From: Rhizobium leguminosarum
Lineage (GTDB): Bacteria > Pseudomonadota > Alphaproteobacteria > Rhizobiales > Rhizobiaceae
Assembly: GCF_001652265.1 (NCBI RefSeq)
Contig: NZ_LWBS01000443.1
Location: 1 to 26,019, forward strand
Direction: 5' to 3'
DNA length: 26,019 nt
The notes under the pieces were generated by a model, which did no database searches, was not told where the DNA came from, and was given only the letters and a program-made list of their open reading frames with translations. Below, piece after piece: positions 1 through 8,394 of the stretch. Made by a program: the position numbers and the translations under genes. The stretch's first letter is position 1. Each line of letters opens with the position of its first letter.

Positions 1-151
1 CCCCGAACATCTCCTCGATATCCCGATAGCTGAGCGGATAACGAAGGTACCAAGCGACCGCCTGTACAATCAGCCAGGCCTCGAAATGCCTGCCTTTGAA
101 ATCATCCTTCGACTGGCGCTTCAGCTTCTCGGCAATGGCATTCAGAATCAT
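1..151 (-). CDS. IS6-family transposase, N-terminal 50 residues (partial)
   Basis: An ATG at 151-149 opens a frame that runs off the left edge without a stop. The translation begins MILNAIAEKLKRQSKDDFKG and continues with a stretch containing FEAWLIVQAVAWYLRYPLS and YRDIEEMF. This is the typical start of IS6/IS26-group DDE transposases, where the YPLSYRDIEEM segment lies in the N-terminal helix-turn-helix region before the catalytic core. The catalytic residues are beyond the window. The product would carry out replicative cointegrate transposition. The frame starts about 80 bases inside the element's tip, the usual leader length in this family. Confidence 0.82.
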   Translation of the reverse strand, partial: MILNAIAEKLKRQSKDDFKGRHFEAWLIVQAVAWYLRYPLSYRDIEEMFG

Positions 152-234
152 CGGTTCGCTCCGCAACTTTCGGAGCGGCAAATTCTCTGCGGATGGTCAA
201 CATAGGGTTAAGCGGAAAAATTTGCGACAGGCCC
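1..234 (-). mobile_element. IS6-family insertion sequence, one end only
   Basis: The element enters from the left edge and ends at about 234. Read on the minus strand, its tip is GGGCCTGTCGCAAA, which resembles the IS6-family terminal repeat (IS26 has GGCACTGTTGCAAA; 11 of 14 positions agree). The start of a transposase gene lies just inside. The tip falls within the 3' end of the SMC-like ATPase gene and supplies that gene's present stop codon. IS6 elements usually make an 8-bp target duplication; the base run next to the tip is 235-242, but the other flank is outside the window. Confidence 0.75.
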
Positions 235-3200
235 ATGGATCGGCCTTATCCATCCCGATGCGGCGCGCATAAGTCCTGCCTGGGGTCTGAACAACAGCGA
301 AGTCACCGTTGCAAACCTCGGAGGTCAGCGAGACGATCAGCGTTTGTCCTGGAAAGGCCACTAGCCCCAGCGTCGGCGCGCGAAGCGTGAAAAGCGAAAT
401 TGCACCGAGGGAGGCAAAATCAAATTTTTCCTTCGCATCGTCAATGGTGGAGAGCGCGGCCCCGCTCTCGTGAGCCGCAAGCCGCCCGATAACTGATACT
501 GGCTTGACCAGAAACGGAACGACGTTCGGCCCGGCTGGGGCTTTCGTAGCCTCTGCCACGGCTTGATCCGGCGGTAGACGGCCCATGAAACGGGCATAAG
601 CAAGCCAGCAAGCATCAATCGCCGCAAAGACGTCCTCGTAGCCTTGGCGGACGACATCTGCATCCACGGGTGTGAGCTGATCTGCCTTGCCATGGTGTGC
701 CTTATTGATCGCATCTCGAAATGGCGCGCCTGCCTTCAACTGAGGAAACTCAAGCAGCTTTCGGAACGGCTCCTCGTTGAATGGACGTTCGCCTCGGTTT
801 CGCGCATTTGCGATCTTGTTGAGGAGATCGTTCAGTGTCGGGTCCCTCAGAACCGCTGGATCGGACGCGAGCAAATCCCACAGTTTAATCTCGATGCGGA
901 CACGGACTGGGTGAACGAATGCACGGGCAAGCGAGACATCATTGATGTCGGTCTTCTGCCAGTGCTCGCACCGCAGCCGGGCTTCATCCGCGACTGGCGC
1001 GAGGCTCACGGTGCATTTCGACGTCGAAACGGCAGAAAACTCCCACACGTCTGTGCGCCGACCAGGGGCGGAGGTCGAATGCGCTGAGACGAAAGCCTCA
1101 ATCGCAGGGATGAAACCAAAATCATTGCTCAAGATCAGCGGGTTCATTTCCGCCGCGATAAGGTGTGGGACGGTTGCCGCCAAATTGGCAACGTTCCCCG
1201 GATCGAGCAGATCCTGCGGATCGTCCATCAAGATGGTGGAAATCCCCCCGGATCGTGCCCAAACCTGCTGCCACAGTGCCAGTACGAATGCCGATAGGTA
1301 AGCTCTCAAAGCCGAGGCATTCATCACGTGGTGTGCTTCCACCAAATGCTTGCCCTGCGCCGCTAGAAACGTAAATCCGTCGCTCTTAGCCGGATCCAAC
1401 CCAGCATATGCGGGCGCCTGGAGAAACTGTGCCTTGTACATTCGCTGCGACCAGGCCGTAGCCTGTGAATCAAGGCTGAGAATGAGGCCGGAGACCTGAT
1501 CGTGCACAAGGGAAGGAAAGCGCTTGAACGGCTCAACAGCCTTGGCCGCTCGATCAAGCCTTTCGATGCGATCACACGCTGCCTTCCACGACCGGCATGT
1601 CAACTTGAACTGGCTAAGTTGATGGCGAACACGAACAAAAACGGTCGCCGCTTCCAGGTAAGTATTGAGGACGCTGAGCTGTCCCGTGACAGAGCGAGCG
1701 TTGGCGAGGATCCCGCTCTCTGGCGCCTCAGAACGTATTACACCGGTTACCGCCGATTTTGCGAAATCGGCGTTCTGAGCGCGATATCTGGCGAGGCTGA
1801 TCGCGCGCCGGACGTTCTTGATTGCGTTTCGCAGGCCCTCGTTATCAGGAATTTCTGGCGGTATCGTCGCGCCCGGTAGTGGTGCGCGCTCGGGCGCGTC
1901 CTTCCAGGCGAGACTGCACAGCTCGGCGACGCTTGGCGCCATTTTGCGAAGGACGACCGGGAAATCTGGCTGCTCGAATACCTCTTTGGATAGGGCCATT
2001 CTGTAGACGGTCGCCAGATCATCCGGGACTTTGTCGGACACAAAAGGCTGCAACCCAATAGGCAACATGCCACGGAGCGCACGCATCGCGTCCCGCTCCC
2101 ACTCGGATGCCGTTTTAATAAGGGCGGCGTCCGCTTTCCTGGCCTGTTCCAAAGCGTCCGCGACCGACTGATCGAGCAGCGCGTCCCGGGGGATCGCTCC
2201 AGGTTGGGTGAGATCCCGTTCGCACACCGGGCAGGCCGAAAAGGCGTGCCCAGGATGCACGCTCTCGTGCCATTTGGCGACGAGGCCATAAAGGCGTAAC
2301 CTATCCGAACGGTCGGCGTCGGATAGACGTTCCACAAGCTTCTTAGCTTCGGCCTCGACATCTTCCAGTACAGCTACACCCGCATCGAGATCTGCATCTT
2401 GAAGTTCACTGAGTTTCGCCACGAGCTGGATTGATGGCAAACCTCGCAAGGCGGCTCCGCCGAAGCAGCTCCGAGCGATAGTCAAGGCGTCTCCAAACCG
2501 CTTGACCTCCTGATCCGATGTCAGAGCCGGCAAAACGCCCAAGATCAACTTCGCCTCTTTCGCCGTCGTCTCCTCGACCGCCTTCATTCTATTTTCGGCA
2601 TCTTCGAGCCCAGTTGCCCACGCATCGGGATCGCTTTGATCAGGCAGGACGACGCAATCAAGGTTCGGCAGGTCGGGGCTATCCTTTAGAAGGTCAGCCA
2701 GGGTCTGCTTCTGGTCTCCTGCCGCCTTCTCGTTGGCCTCTTTTTCCTGCTTCGCGGCTTTAGGATATTTCTCGGTCAATCGGTCGTGCAGGCGCCCACT
2801 ACGCGCGCCAAAATGCGCCAAAGGCCGCAAGCCGGTCAGCGTAGAGACGGCCTGCGACAAAGTTGTCTTGTCATCAAATCGTGTGGCAGCCGCAATCCCA
2901 GGCATGAGGGTCCCGACTTGAAGAGCCAGGTCTGAGAGACTCAAGTTTTCCAAACCGATCGCGACCGTCTTAAACGCTTTTTTTCCGTCGCGCTGGAGTT
3001 GTCGTTCGACGACGACTTCCCTCCCATCGATCAGCGATCGAAATGATAGGCGAACCCAAGTGTCAACCTTCGGCACACCGTCAACCGCGACCAATTCCTG
3101 CTCCGTCGGAATCGGCACGATCGTCGGTATATCGAAGCCATTTGTCGGCACCTCCTCGCCGTCGCTTGCGATCTGCACCGCAATGCATTCATGCAACGGC

Positions 3201-3685
3201 GCCGGCAGTCCCTGCGAGCGATGCCCATATCCCGTAAGGCACCAGCAGACAGCACTCACCAGTGAGGTCTTACCCGCCCCGTTGAAGCCGCGAAACAAGG
3301 TAGCCGGTGCTGAAAGCTCGAGCTCAAAAGTCTTTGGGTCGACGCCCCCGTCCGCGCAATGACGATGCAGCCCTCGAAAGCGATGTGCCTCGATCTTTAC
3401 AAGTTGCCATTTCTGAGTATTTGCCGCCACGCTGGATGAAGCAACCGCGGATTTCGGCACGTTGTCGAGCGCCGCCAGAACTCGGTCCACTTCACCGTCC
3501 TGGATGGACGTGTCCTTGTCCGGATTCCAATATGCCTTACGGTCTTGATTGTAGAAGGCCAGAATCGCGCGGCTATCGATCAATGGAAGCGAGAATTCGT
3601 CTGCACCGGATACATGCAGAACCTCTCCTGCGATCAGGTGTGACAGCACTTCATCGAGCGTCATATCTGCTATGCTACGCGCCAT
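197..3685 (-). CDS. SMC/Rad50-like AAA ATPase with zinc hook and LexA/S24-like C-terminal region, 3' end replaced by IS6
   Basis: About 1162 residues. Residues 1-90 form an unrecognised N-terminal region. An SMC/RecN-type ATPase head follows, with Walker A GFNGAGKT at 133-140. A long helical middle holds a CPVC zinc-hook-like motif at 485-488. Walker B is ILMDDP (D821, D822), followed by a D-loop-like LLDP. A helical region then leads to a C-terminal part (about 1045-1150) whose pattern, GQTLIVSLTSEVCNGDFAVV then GRTYARRIG, resembles the beta-rich fold of LexA/S24 peptidases. The usual catalytic Ser and Lys are not evident, so it may sense or bind rather than cut. Residues from about 1151 on are read from the IS6 tip, so the native C-terminus is lost. 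I chose ATG 3685 over GTG 3691 because GGTGG (3692-3696) is well spaced for it. Proteins of this build act on DNA ends or in phage and plasmid defence, but the exact family is not recognised. Confidence 0.75.
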   Translation of the reverse strand: MARSIADMTLDEVLSHLIAGEVLHVSGADEFSLPLIDSRAILAFYNQDRKAYWNPDKDTSIQDGEVDRVLAALDNVPKSAVASSSVAANTQKWQLVKIEAHRFRGLHRHCADGGVDPKTFELELSAPATLFRGFNGAGKTSLVSAVCWCLTGYGHRSQGLPAPLHECIAVQIASDGEEVPTNGFDIPTIVPIPTEQELVAVDGVPKVDTWVRLSFRSLIDGREVVVERQLQRDGKKAFKTVAIGLENLSLSDLALQVGTLMPGIAAATRFDDKTTLSQAVSTLTGLRPLAHFGARSGRLHDRLTEKYPKAAKQEKEANEKAAGDQKQTLADLLKDSPDLPNLDCVVLPDQSDPDAWATGLEDAENRMKAVEETTAKEAKLILGVLPALTSDQEVKRFGDALTIARSCFGGAALRGLPSIQLVAKLSELQDADLDAGVAVLEDVEAEAKKLVERLSDADRSDRLRLYGLVAKWHESVHPGHAFSACPVCERDLTQPGAIPRDALLDQSVADALEQARKADAALIKTASEWERDAMRALRGMLPIGLQPFVSDKVPDDLATVYRMALSKEVFEQPDFPVVLRKMAPSVAELCSLAWKDAPERAPLPGATIPPEIPDNEGLRNAIKNVRRAISLARYRAQNADFAKSAVTGVIRSEAPESGILANARSVTGQLSVLNTYLEAATVFVRVRHQLSQFKLTCRSWKAACDRIERLDRAAKAVEPFKRFPSLVHDQVSGLILSLDSQATAWSQRMYKAQFLQAPAYAGLDPAKSDGFTFLAAQGKHLVEAHHVMNASALRAYLSAFVLALWQQVWARSGGISTILMDDPQDLLDPGNVANLAATVPHLIAAEMNPLILSNDFGFIPAIEAFVSAHSTSAPGRRTDVWEFSAVSTSKCTVSLAPVADEARLRCEHWQKTDINDVSLARAFVHPVRVRIEIKLWDLLASDPAVLRDPTLNDLLNKIANARNRGERPFNEEPFRKLLEFPQLKAGAPFRDAINKAHHGKADQLTPVDADVVRQGYEDVFAAIDACWLAYARFMGRLPPDQAVAEATKAPAGPNVVPFLVKPVSVIGRLAAHESGAALSTIDDAKEKFDFASLGAISLFTLRAPTLGLVAFPGQTLIVSLTSEVCNGDFAVVQTPGRTYARRIGMDKADPWACRKFFRLTLC

Positions 3686-3839
3686 CTTCACCCACCGAAG
3701 TCGTCTGTCAGATCATTACACATCCCAATGTCATGGATACACGTTTCTGTTGTAGTTTTCACCTTGGGATTTTGCGCGTTCCCCACCCCCCAATGAAGTG
3801 GAATTCTGACCCGATTCTATGCATAGATAGCAGGGCGTA
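3686..3839. other. Intergenic region upstream of the ATPase gene
   Basis: About 150 bases separate the ATPase gene from the DUF1612 gene, both on the minus strand. No gene is supported here. The stretch must hold the ATPase promoter or allow read-through from the DUF1612 gene. A TGTC-led sequence at about 3697 was considered as a transposon end and not accepted. Confidence 0.5.
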
Positions 3840-4994
3840 TTAGAGCACGCCCCACGCCCGAAACCTGCCCCTCCCCGTCATCTCCCTGAGCCCGAGCTCG
3901 CCGACGATCCGTATCGCCGCTTGCGGCGTCACGCCGACCGCCTTGGCCACCATGCCGGCCGACACGAGCGGCCGGGACATCACCAGCTCAATCAGTTGCG
4001 GCAGTTTTGACGATGTGCGCCGGCCGATCGATCTCCGCTCCATCCCCTGCCGGGCCAGGGTCAGCCGGTCGTGTTCCTTGAGGCCGACCTCGGCCGCGGC
4101 GATGATGCCGGCGAGAATGGCCAGCAACCGTGTTTCGCGATCGCGATGCCGGCGGCGATCGACGGGTATGGATTTGAGCCCAAGATTGACGGCGGCCAGA
4201 TGCGCCGCCGTGGTGAGGCCCGCTTGCCGTAGTATCGACACAGCCAGCAGCCGGCCGAGCCAGGGTGCATGCTGGAGCACCTCCAAGGTATTCCAGGCAT
4301 CGAGGGCGACGACCGCCAGCAGCACTGCGGGAAAACCTTGAGCCTGGCGCAGCACGCCGCGCCATTCGCCGAGACGTTCGTCCTCGTCCCAGTCGAGATC
4401 GTAAACCAGCGGATCCTTTTCCGGCGCGCCGGCGCGGCTGGGCCGTCTTGCCTGTTCGATGGCGGCGTCCGATCGGGCCAACACTGCATCGATGGCGGCG
4501 AACTCCGCGTCGAGAGGGTTGGCGCCATCATCGCGGTCCTCCCCCTCCCCTCCTCGGTTCGCGCTGCTGTCCAACTCGCCGGCGTCGATCGCAACGGTGC
4601 CGTCGGCGCCATGTGATGCCGCAGGCGTGCCGGCGACGAAGTCGTGCCCGCGGAGGCTGCGCAGTCCTTCGGGGCTGAGCGCCCAGCCGGGCGGCTGCGC
4701 CGCAATACGCCGGCGGGTTTTCAGGACGTCGCGGGCGATGGTCAGCTCATGGGTCGGCGCGCGGATGTCGGCGCCGGCGTCATGCAGCACGAGGTCCTCG
4801 AGATGCACCAGTTCGCCGTCGATCCACAGCGAGGCGCAGGCGTCCGTGAAGTGTGAGCGTTCGACAAAACCCTCGCCCACCGGCGAACGGGCGATGCGCT
4901 CGTCGAGACGGGCCAGCGCGGCGCCGGCGTCCGAAATCGGTCGCAGCAGGCTTGAGATGGGCAATTTGCCGAGATCGTAAGACATTGAAATCAT
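3840..4994 (-). CDS. RHE_PE00001 family protein (DUF1612 plus HTH domain)
   Basis: 384 residues and apparently full length. The N-terminal half has the family pattern [20 protein letters not shown] and [20 protein letters not shown]. Residues around 125-190 form a low-complexity acidic linker rich in D, E and G. The C-terminus carries a helix-turn-helix ([20 protein letters not shown]) followed by a [11 protein letters not shown] tail. The family is widespread on rhizobial plasmids and has no settled function; the HTH implies DNA binding, and a regulatory role is inference. The start is uncertain: ATG 4994 and ATG 4985 are both in frame and neither has a strong ribosome-binding site. It lies directly upstream of the ATPase gene on the same strand, so the two could share a transcript. 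Confidence 0.82.
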   Translation of the reverse strand: MISMSYDLGKLPISSLLRPISDAGAALARLDERIARSPVGEGFVERSHFTDACASLWIDGELVHLEDLVLHDAGADIRAPTHELTIARDVLKTRRRIAAQPPGWALSPEGLRSLRGHDFVAGTPAASHGADGTVAIDAGELDSSANRGGEGEDRDDGANPLDAEFAAIDAVLARSDAAIEQARRPSRAGAPEKDPLVYDLDWDEDERLGEWRGVLRQAQGFPAVLLAVVALDAWNTLEVLQHAPWLGRLLAVSILRQAGLTTAAHLAAVNLGLKSIPVDRRRHRDRETRLLAILAGIIAAAEVGLKEHDRLTLARQGMERRSIGRRTSSKLPQLIELVMSRPLVSAGMVAKAVGVTPQAAIRIVGELGLREMTGRGRFRAWGVL

Positions 4995-5509
4995 GGTAAA
5001 TGATTTGCTAAACGAACGCTATATGGCATTTAACATTCATTACAAGCTGCTTTCGTGGGAACGATGTCTAATCATCGATAAGTACTGGTTATCGATGGTA
5101 GTTGATCTGGAGGCACAAATCAGAAATGTCGGTCGGCTTGGATGACCAGAAACGCCTGGTTTTCCGGCCTTTTAGGCAAATTTCGGCGAGGTTCGGCGGA
5201 AACGTCTCTGCTCTACAGACGACTCCGAGCAGCCCTCCCCTTCCGATGAGCTGGGAATTCTCCATCCGCTTCAAGCTCAAACGGGCCTTCGTGGTCGCCC
5301 CATCCTCGGATCTCCCTATTTTCAGCCGTTTCCGCCGCAGATGGCCACCAGAGCGCGTTTCACGCTGGTCACGGCCCGACGCCCATTCGGCATCCCTTTT
5401 CGACTCTGGTGGGGCTGCATTGACTCCATAAAACACGCTTGCAACTGTTCATTTTCTCACGCACGTTTTATCTGTACAAACCGCTCTAAAACGGGCCGCT
5501 GAAAGTCGG
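4995..5509. other. 515-base non-coding region, possible transposon end and resolution region
   Basis: No gene is supported here. There are overlapping open frames of 109 and 115 codons on opposite strands (5102-5431 and 5089-5436), but neither has a recognisable domain or a convincing ribosome-binding site. The region holds a candidate transposon end at 5065 and a perfect inverted repeat at 5073-5097. It also contains the leader of the serine recombinase gene, where Tn402-type elements usually keep their res site. A stretch with TGTACA at 5472-5477 lies just before the recombinase, but I could not define res subsites. Confidence 0.4.
5073..5097. repeat. Perfect 9-bp inverted repeat near the candidate left transposon end
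   Basis: CATCGATAA (5073-5081) and TTATCGATG (5089-5097) are separated by 7 bases. The repeat starts 8 bases inside a TGTC at 5065-5068. The tniA-side end of the transposon has an analogous 9-bp inverted repeat just inside its own TGTC. This suggests a transposase or recombinase binding site, but it is not proven. Confidence 0.5.
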
Positions 5510-6427
5510 ATGGCAAAGAGACAAACAGTTAAAGTTCCCCAGCTTCCGAGGCGGCTCATCGGCTACGCCCGTGTCTCGACAGAGGACCAGGTCCACGACG
5601 CCCAGATGGACGAGCTGCGCGCAGCTGGTTGCGATCGGATATTCCAAGAACATGGTTCTGGAGCATCTCGCGCCCGACCGGTTTTGACGCGACTTCTTGG
5701 CGAGCTCACCGCCGGCGATGTCCTTGTCGTTGTCCGCCTCGATCGCCTTGCCCGATCGGTGAGCCATCTGCTGCAGGTCATCGAAGAGCTGGAGGAGCGC
5801 GGTGTCCATTTTCGATCGATCCGGGATCCGATCGACACCTCGACGCCGCAAGGTATGTTTTCCCTCCAGGTTCTTGGCGCGGTTGCGCAGCTCGAGCGAG
5901 CGCTGATCGCCGAACGCACCAAAGCGGGTATCAAGGCGGCCAAGGCACGCGGCAAGCTTCCTGGGAATCCCGGCCTGCGAGAACGGCGACCAGAGGCGAT
6001 CAAAGCGGTGTCGCAAGCACGCGAGAAGCTCTATATCGATGAACTCATTGCGTCCGCGCCGACGTGGCTGCCACTGGTGCGGCAACTCCGGCCGCAGCAC
6101 AGCTGGGACAATGTGGTTCGGGTACTCAATCGTCGCGGCCACGATTGGACCGTCGAGCGCCTTCGCCGCGCCGTTCATCGCATGGTCCGCGAAAAGCTCG
6201 CTGAAAAGGAGCTGCTTGCCCGGTCCCCCCGTCGCGCGCCTGAGGACCACCTGATGAAACTTGTGGCGGCTATCGCCATCGCAGACCCCGGTCTATCGCT
6301 TCGCGACATCGGCGCTCAATTGGATCAGATGGGGGAACGTCCTGTGCGAGGCGGCAAGAAGTGGCAACCTTCCTCCGTCCGCGACCTCTTGGACGAAGCG
6401 CACCGGTTTGGCCTTATCCCCCGCTGA
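5510..6427 (+). CDS. Serine recombinase (resolvase/invertase family, TniR-like)
   Basis: 305 residues. The catalytic domain begins at about residue 16 with LIGYARVSTEDQ. The nucleophile is Ser23, equivalent to Ser10 of gamma-delta resolvase. The conserved RPVLTRLLGELTAGD and VVVRLDRLARS segments follow, then the long dimerisation helix (QGMFSLQVLGAVAQLERALIAERTKAGI). Simple resolvases are about 180-200 residues; this one has an extra 110-residue C-terminal part that looks like one or two further helix-turn-helix modules (GLSLRDIGAQLDQMGERPV). In Tn402-type elements the enzyme resolves cointegrates at res. The gene converges on tniQ and overlaps it by 14 bases. The Shine-Dalgarno match (GAAAGTCGG) is weak. 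The symbol tniR would fit by context but is not certain. Confidence 0.85.
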   Translation: MAKRQTVKVPQLPRRLIGYARVSTEDQVHDAQMDELRAAGCDRIFQEHGSGASRARPVLTRLLGELTAGDVLVVVRLDRLARSVSHLLQVIEELEERGVHFRSIRDPIDTSTPQGMFSLQVLGAVAQLERALIAERTKAGIKAAKARGKLPGNPGLRERRPEAIKAVSQAREKLYIDELIASAPTWLPLVRQLRPQHSWDNVVRVLNRRGHDWTVERLRRAVHRMVREKLAEKELLARSPRRAPEDHLMKLVAAIAIADPGLSLRDIGAQLDQMGERPVRGGKKWQPSSVRDLLDEAHRFGLIPR

Positions 6428-7480
6428 GGGCACGGCTCATCAGCCGACCGATGGCACGGTTCTTTTTCCTGCCGGTGTTCGACGGCATGTCCTTCCAAGC
6501 TTGGCTTTTAAGGATCTCCAGCGCCAGTCGCCGGTAGTCGCCATCGGTCCGCATTTTCAGCTCAGTGCTTTCATCCAGAGCCGTGGCGACTATGTTTTTC
6601 GGCGCGTGTCGCTCCTCCCCTCCCCTGAAATTCCTGAACGCTTCATGTGCGAAGGGCGGGACGGTTCCGATTTCACGACGAGCGACCAGGCCTGCAAGCT
6701 CGGCCACGGCTTCGACGGAAGCGGCCCTCCAGGCGAGAGGCAACGTAGATAGCGGCGCTTTTGCCGTTGATGATGGCGGCAACCTCCCATACGGAAGTGA
6801 AATCCCGAGGCACGTAATATAGGGCAATCCGTGCGGCTGTGGCGCCCAGAGAAAATGGCTGGCGGCGATCACGGCATCAAGCTGAAAGCCCTTCCAATCG
6901 ATCGCTCTACCGATCGCGGACATCGACTCCAGCAACCTATTTTGCCGCGGTTGCCGTCCGCGACGTTCCGAGATCACCGAGGCGCACGAAGGGCAAACGA
7001 GACACCGCCCGGCATAGACCGGAACTGAAACAGGCCGCTGCGAAAGCAACGCTGACAGGTGCTCTGCAGGGCCACGCCATGATCCTCGCATACGGCCGCT
7101 TCCACATGCGCCCAGTTTCGCCGGCAATAATGGTCGCCGCCCTTTTCGGCATCCGCATCCAAGCAGACGGGACAAACCCCTCGATCCAGCGGGTTGGTGA
7201 CATAGCAGTCTTCAGGTCTCTGAAGAACGCAGAGCGCGAGGCGCTGGAGATCACGTTCGTTGAGCCTGGAGGCACGCGCCCACCGCCAAGTCATGTCTTT
7301 GTCTGGCTGGAAATCCCGGGCCTGGAAGCTTGCGCGCATTGGGGTTGGCGGCCTGCCGAGCCAAACCTCGATCTGTGGTGGCGTACTCGAATAATAGGAG
7401 GCAACGCGGCACTGCCAGGATGTGAGTAGCTCGTCGTCAAAGGGACGTGGCGCGACCGGCAGCAGCCGCACGTGTCTCAC
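6414..7480 (-). pseudogene. tniQ: TniQ family transposition protein, frameshifted
   Basis: The first part (from GTG 7480, overlapping the tniB stop as GTGA) reads LLPVAPRPFDDELLTSWQCR, the TniQ N-terminus. It has zinc-binding pairs C103-x2-C106, C131-x2-H134 and C142-x2-C145. Near 7005-7025 the frame is lost: the first frame ends at 6974, while the next zinc pair (CLVCPSC) and about 195 further residues to 6414 lie in a second frame. The span is 1067 bases, one short of a multiple of three, so a single-base deletion is the simplest cause. TniQ helps target selection alongside TniA and TniB. Alternatives are a sequence error or programmed frameshifting. If the lesion is real, transposition may be disabled. 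Confidence 0.8.
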
Positions 7481-8394
7481 CGGGCCACCTGTCGCCTGAG
7501 TTGGCGCTCCGTGTGTTGCGCCATGGCGACCAACGGCAAGACCAGATCGTCGCCGTCAAAGCTTTTGAGGGTGATCGCTTCCGTGGTGCTGCGAACCGCT
7601 TCTACCGCCACAGTTTCGATCAATCGAAAAATCCGCACCGTGACGCCGTCAGTGAGTTCGAGAATACGCCGACGAACGGGCGCAGACCCGAGATCCGAGG
7701 GACGTCTCAGCGGCAGGATCGTGCCCAGGCTCGCCAGGAGCTGCGCAAGGTGCTGGTCGTTGACCCATCTCTTGAGGTGGAAAGTCTCGAACCGCTCCGC
7801 GAGTTGCGGATCCGTCAGGAGAGCCTGTCGTGCCAGATCCGTTCCTGCACAGATCAGCGGCACCTTCAGGTCGTTCGCCAAAAAACGTATGACGTTGAGG
7901 AAAATCCGTTGCTGCCGGTAGGTGCCGGTCAGCATCGCGTGGATCTCGTCGATGATCAGCATACGGACGCCCATTCCGCGCATCAGGTTCCTGCAGGTCG
8001 CCTTCAACCGAAAGGTGGCGTCTCCCATCGGGCCGGGGGCATTCATTGCATTGAGAAGTTCGCCGTAGACGTCACGTTCGACCGGCTCGGCGGGCATTTG
8101 CATTGCCACCACCGGCATCATCGTTGTGCCGGCGCCACGATCGAAAGTCGGCGCGTGATCGCGAAGGAATTTGCGAATGATCTTGGTCTTGCCCATTCCG
8201 GTGTCGCCGTAGAGCAGCAGGCATGGCATTCGGTCTCGCGGCGGATAGGCGAGTAGGTCGTTCAATCTCGCCAGTGCCAGATTTGCATCGGCCGTCTCCA
8301 GCCATCGATCAGCTCGGATCCATGCAATGCGCTCATCCGCCGTGAGATCCGCATATTGCCTGTATGTCGGCTGCAAGTGAGGGTACGCCGTCAT
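7477..8394 (-). CDS. tniB: TniB family transposition ATPase
   Basis: 305 residues from ATG 8394. It is an AAA+ ATPase of the TniB/TnsC/IstB type. Walker A is GDTGMGKT at 63-70, Walker B is MLIIDE at 145-150, and a sensor-like PLICAGT follows. In Tn402-type elements TniB binds DNA and ATP and directs the TniA transposase to targets. The start overlaps the tniA stop (ATGA) and is preceded by GAGGAG with 5-base spacing. GTG 8400 is an alternative start, but it sits immediately against that ribosome-binding site. The stop overlaps the tniQ start, so the three genes appear translationally coupled. Confidence 0.9.
   Translation of the reverse strand: MTAYPHLQPTYRQYADLTADERIAWIRADRWLETADANLALARLNDLLAYPPRDRMPCLLLYGDTGMGKTKIIRKFLRDHAPTFDRGAGTTMMPVVAMQMPAEPVERDVYGELLNAMNAPGPMGDATFRLKATCRNLMRGMGVRMLIIDEIHAMLTGTYRQQRIFLNVIRFLANDLKVPLICAGTDLARQALLTDPQLAERFETFHLKRWVNDQHLAQLLASLGTILPLRRPSDLGSAPVRRRILELTDGVTVRIFRLIETVAVEAVRSTTEAITLKSFDGDDLVLPLVAMAQHTERQLRRQVAR

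Noticed and set aside
644..1301. Plus-strand frames opposite the SMC-like ATPase gene
   Set aside because: They are shadows of the long minus-strand frame, which has clear ATPase motifs.
3692..3720. TGTC-led sequence near 3697 as the left transposon end
   Set aside because: It shares GATC and TAC with the right end only loosely, and the flanking bases do not match the gaagg expected for a target duplication.
3307..3843. 178-codon plus-strand frame across the ATPase start
   Set aside because: It is antisense to the ATPase N-terminus and has no domain or start signal.
5089..5436. Hypothetical 109- and 115-codon genes on opposite strands
   Set aside because: They overlap each other almost fully, have no domain or ribosome-binding site, and lie in a likely regulatory/resolution region.
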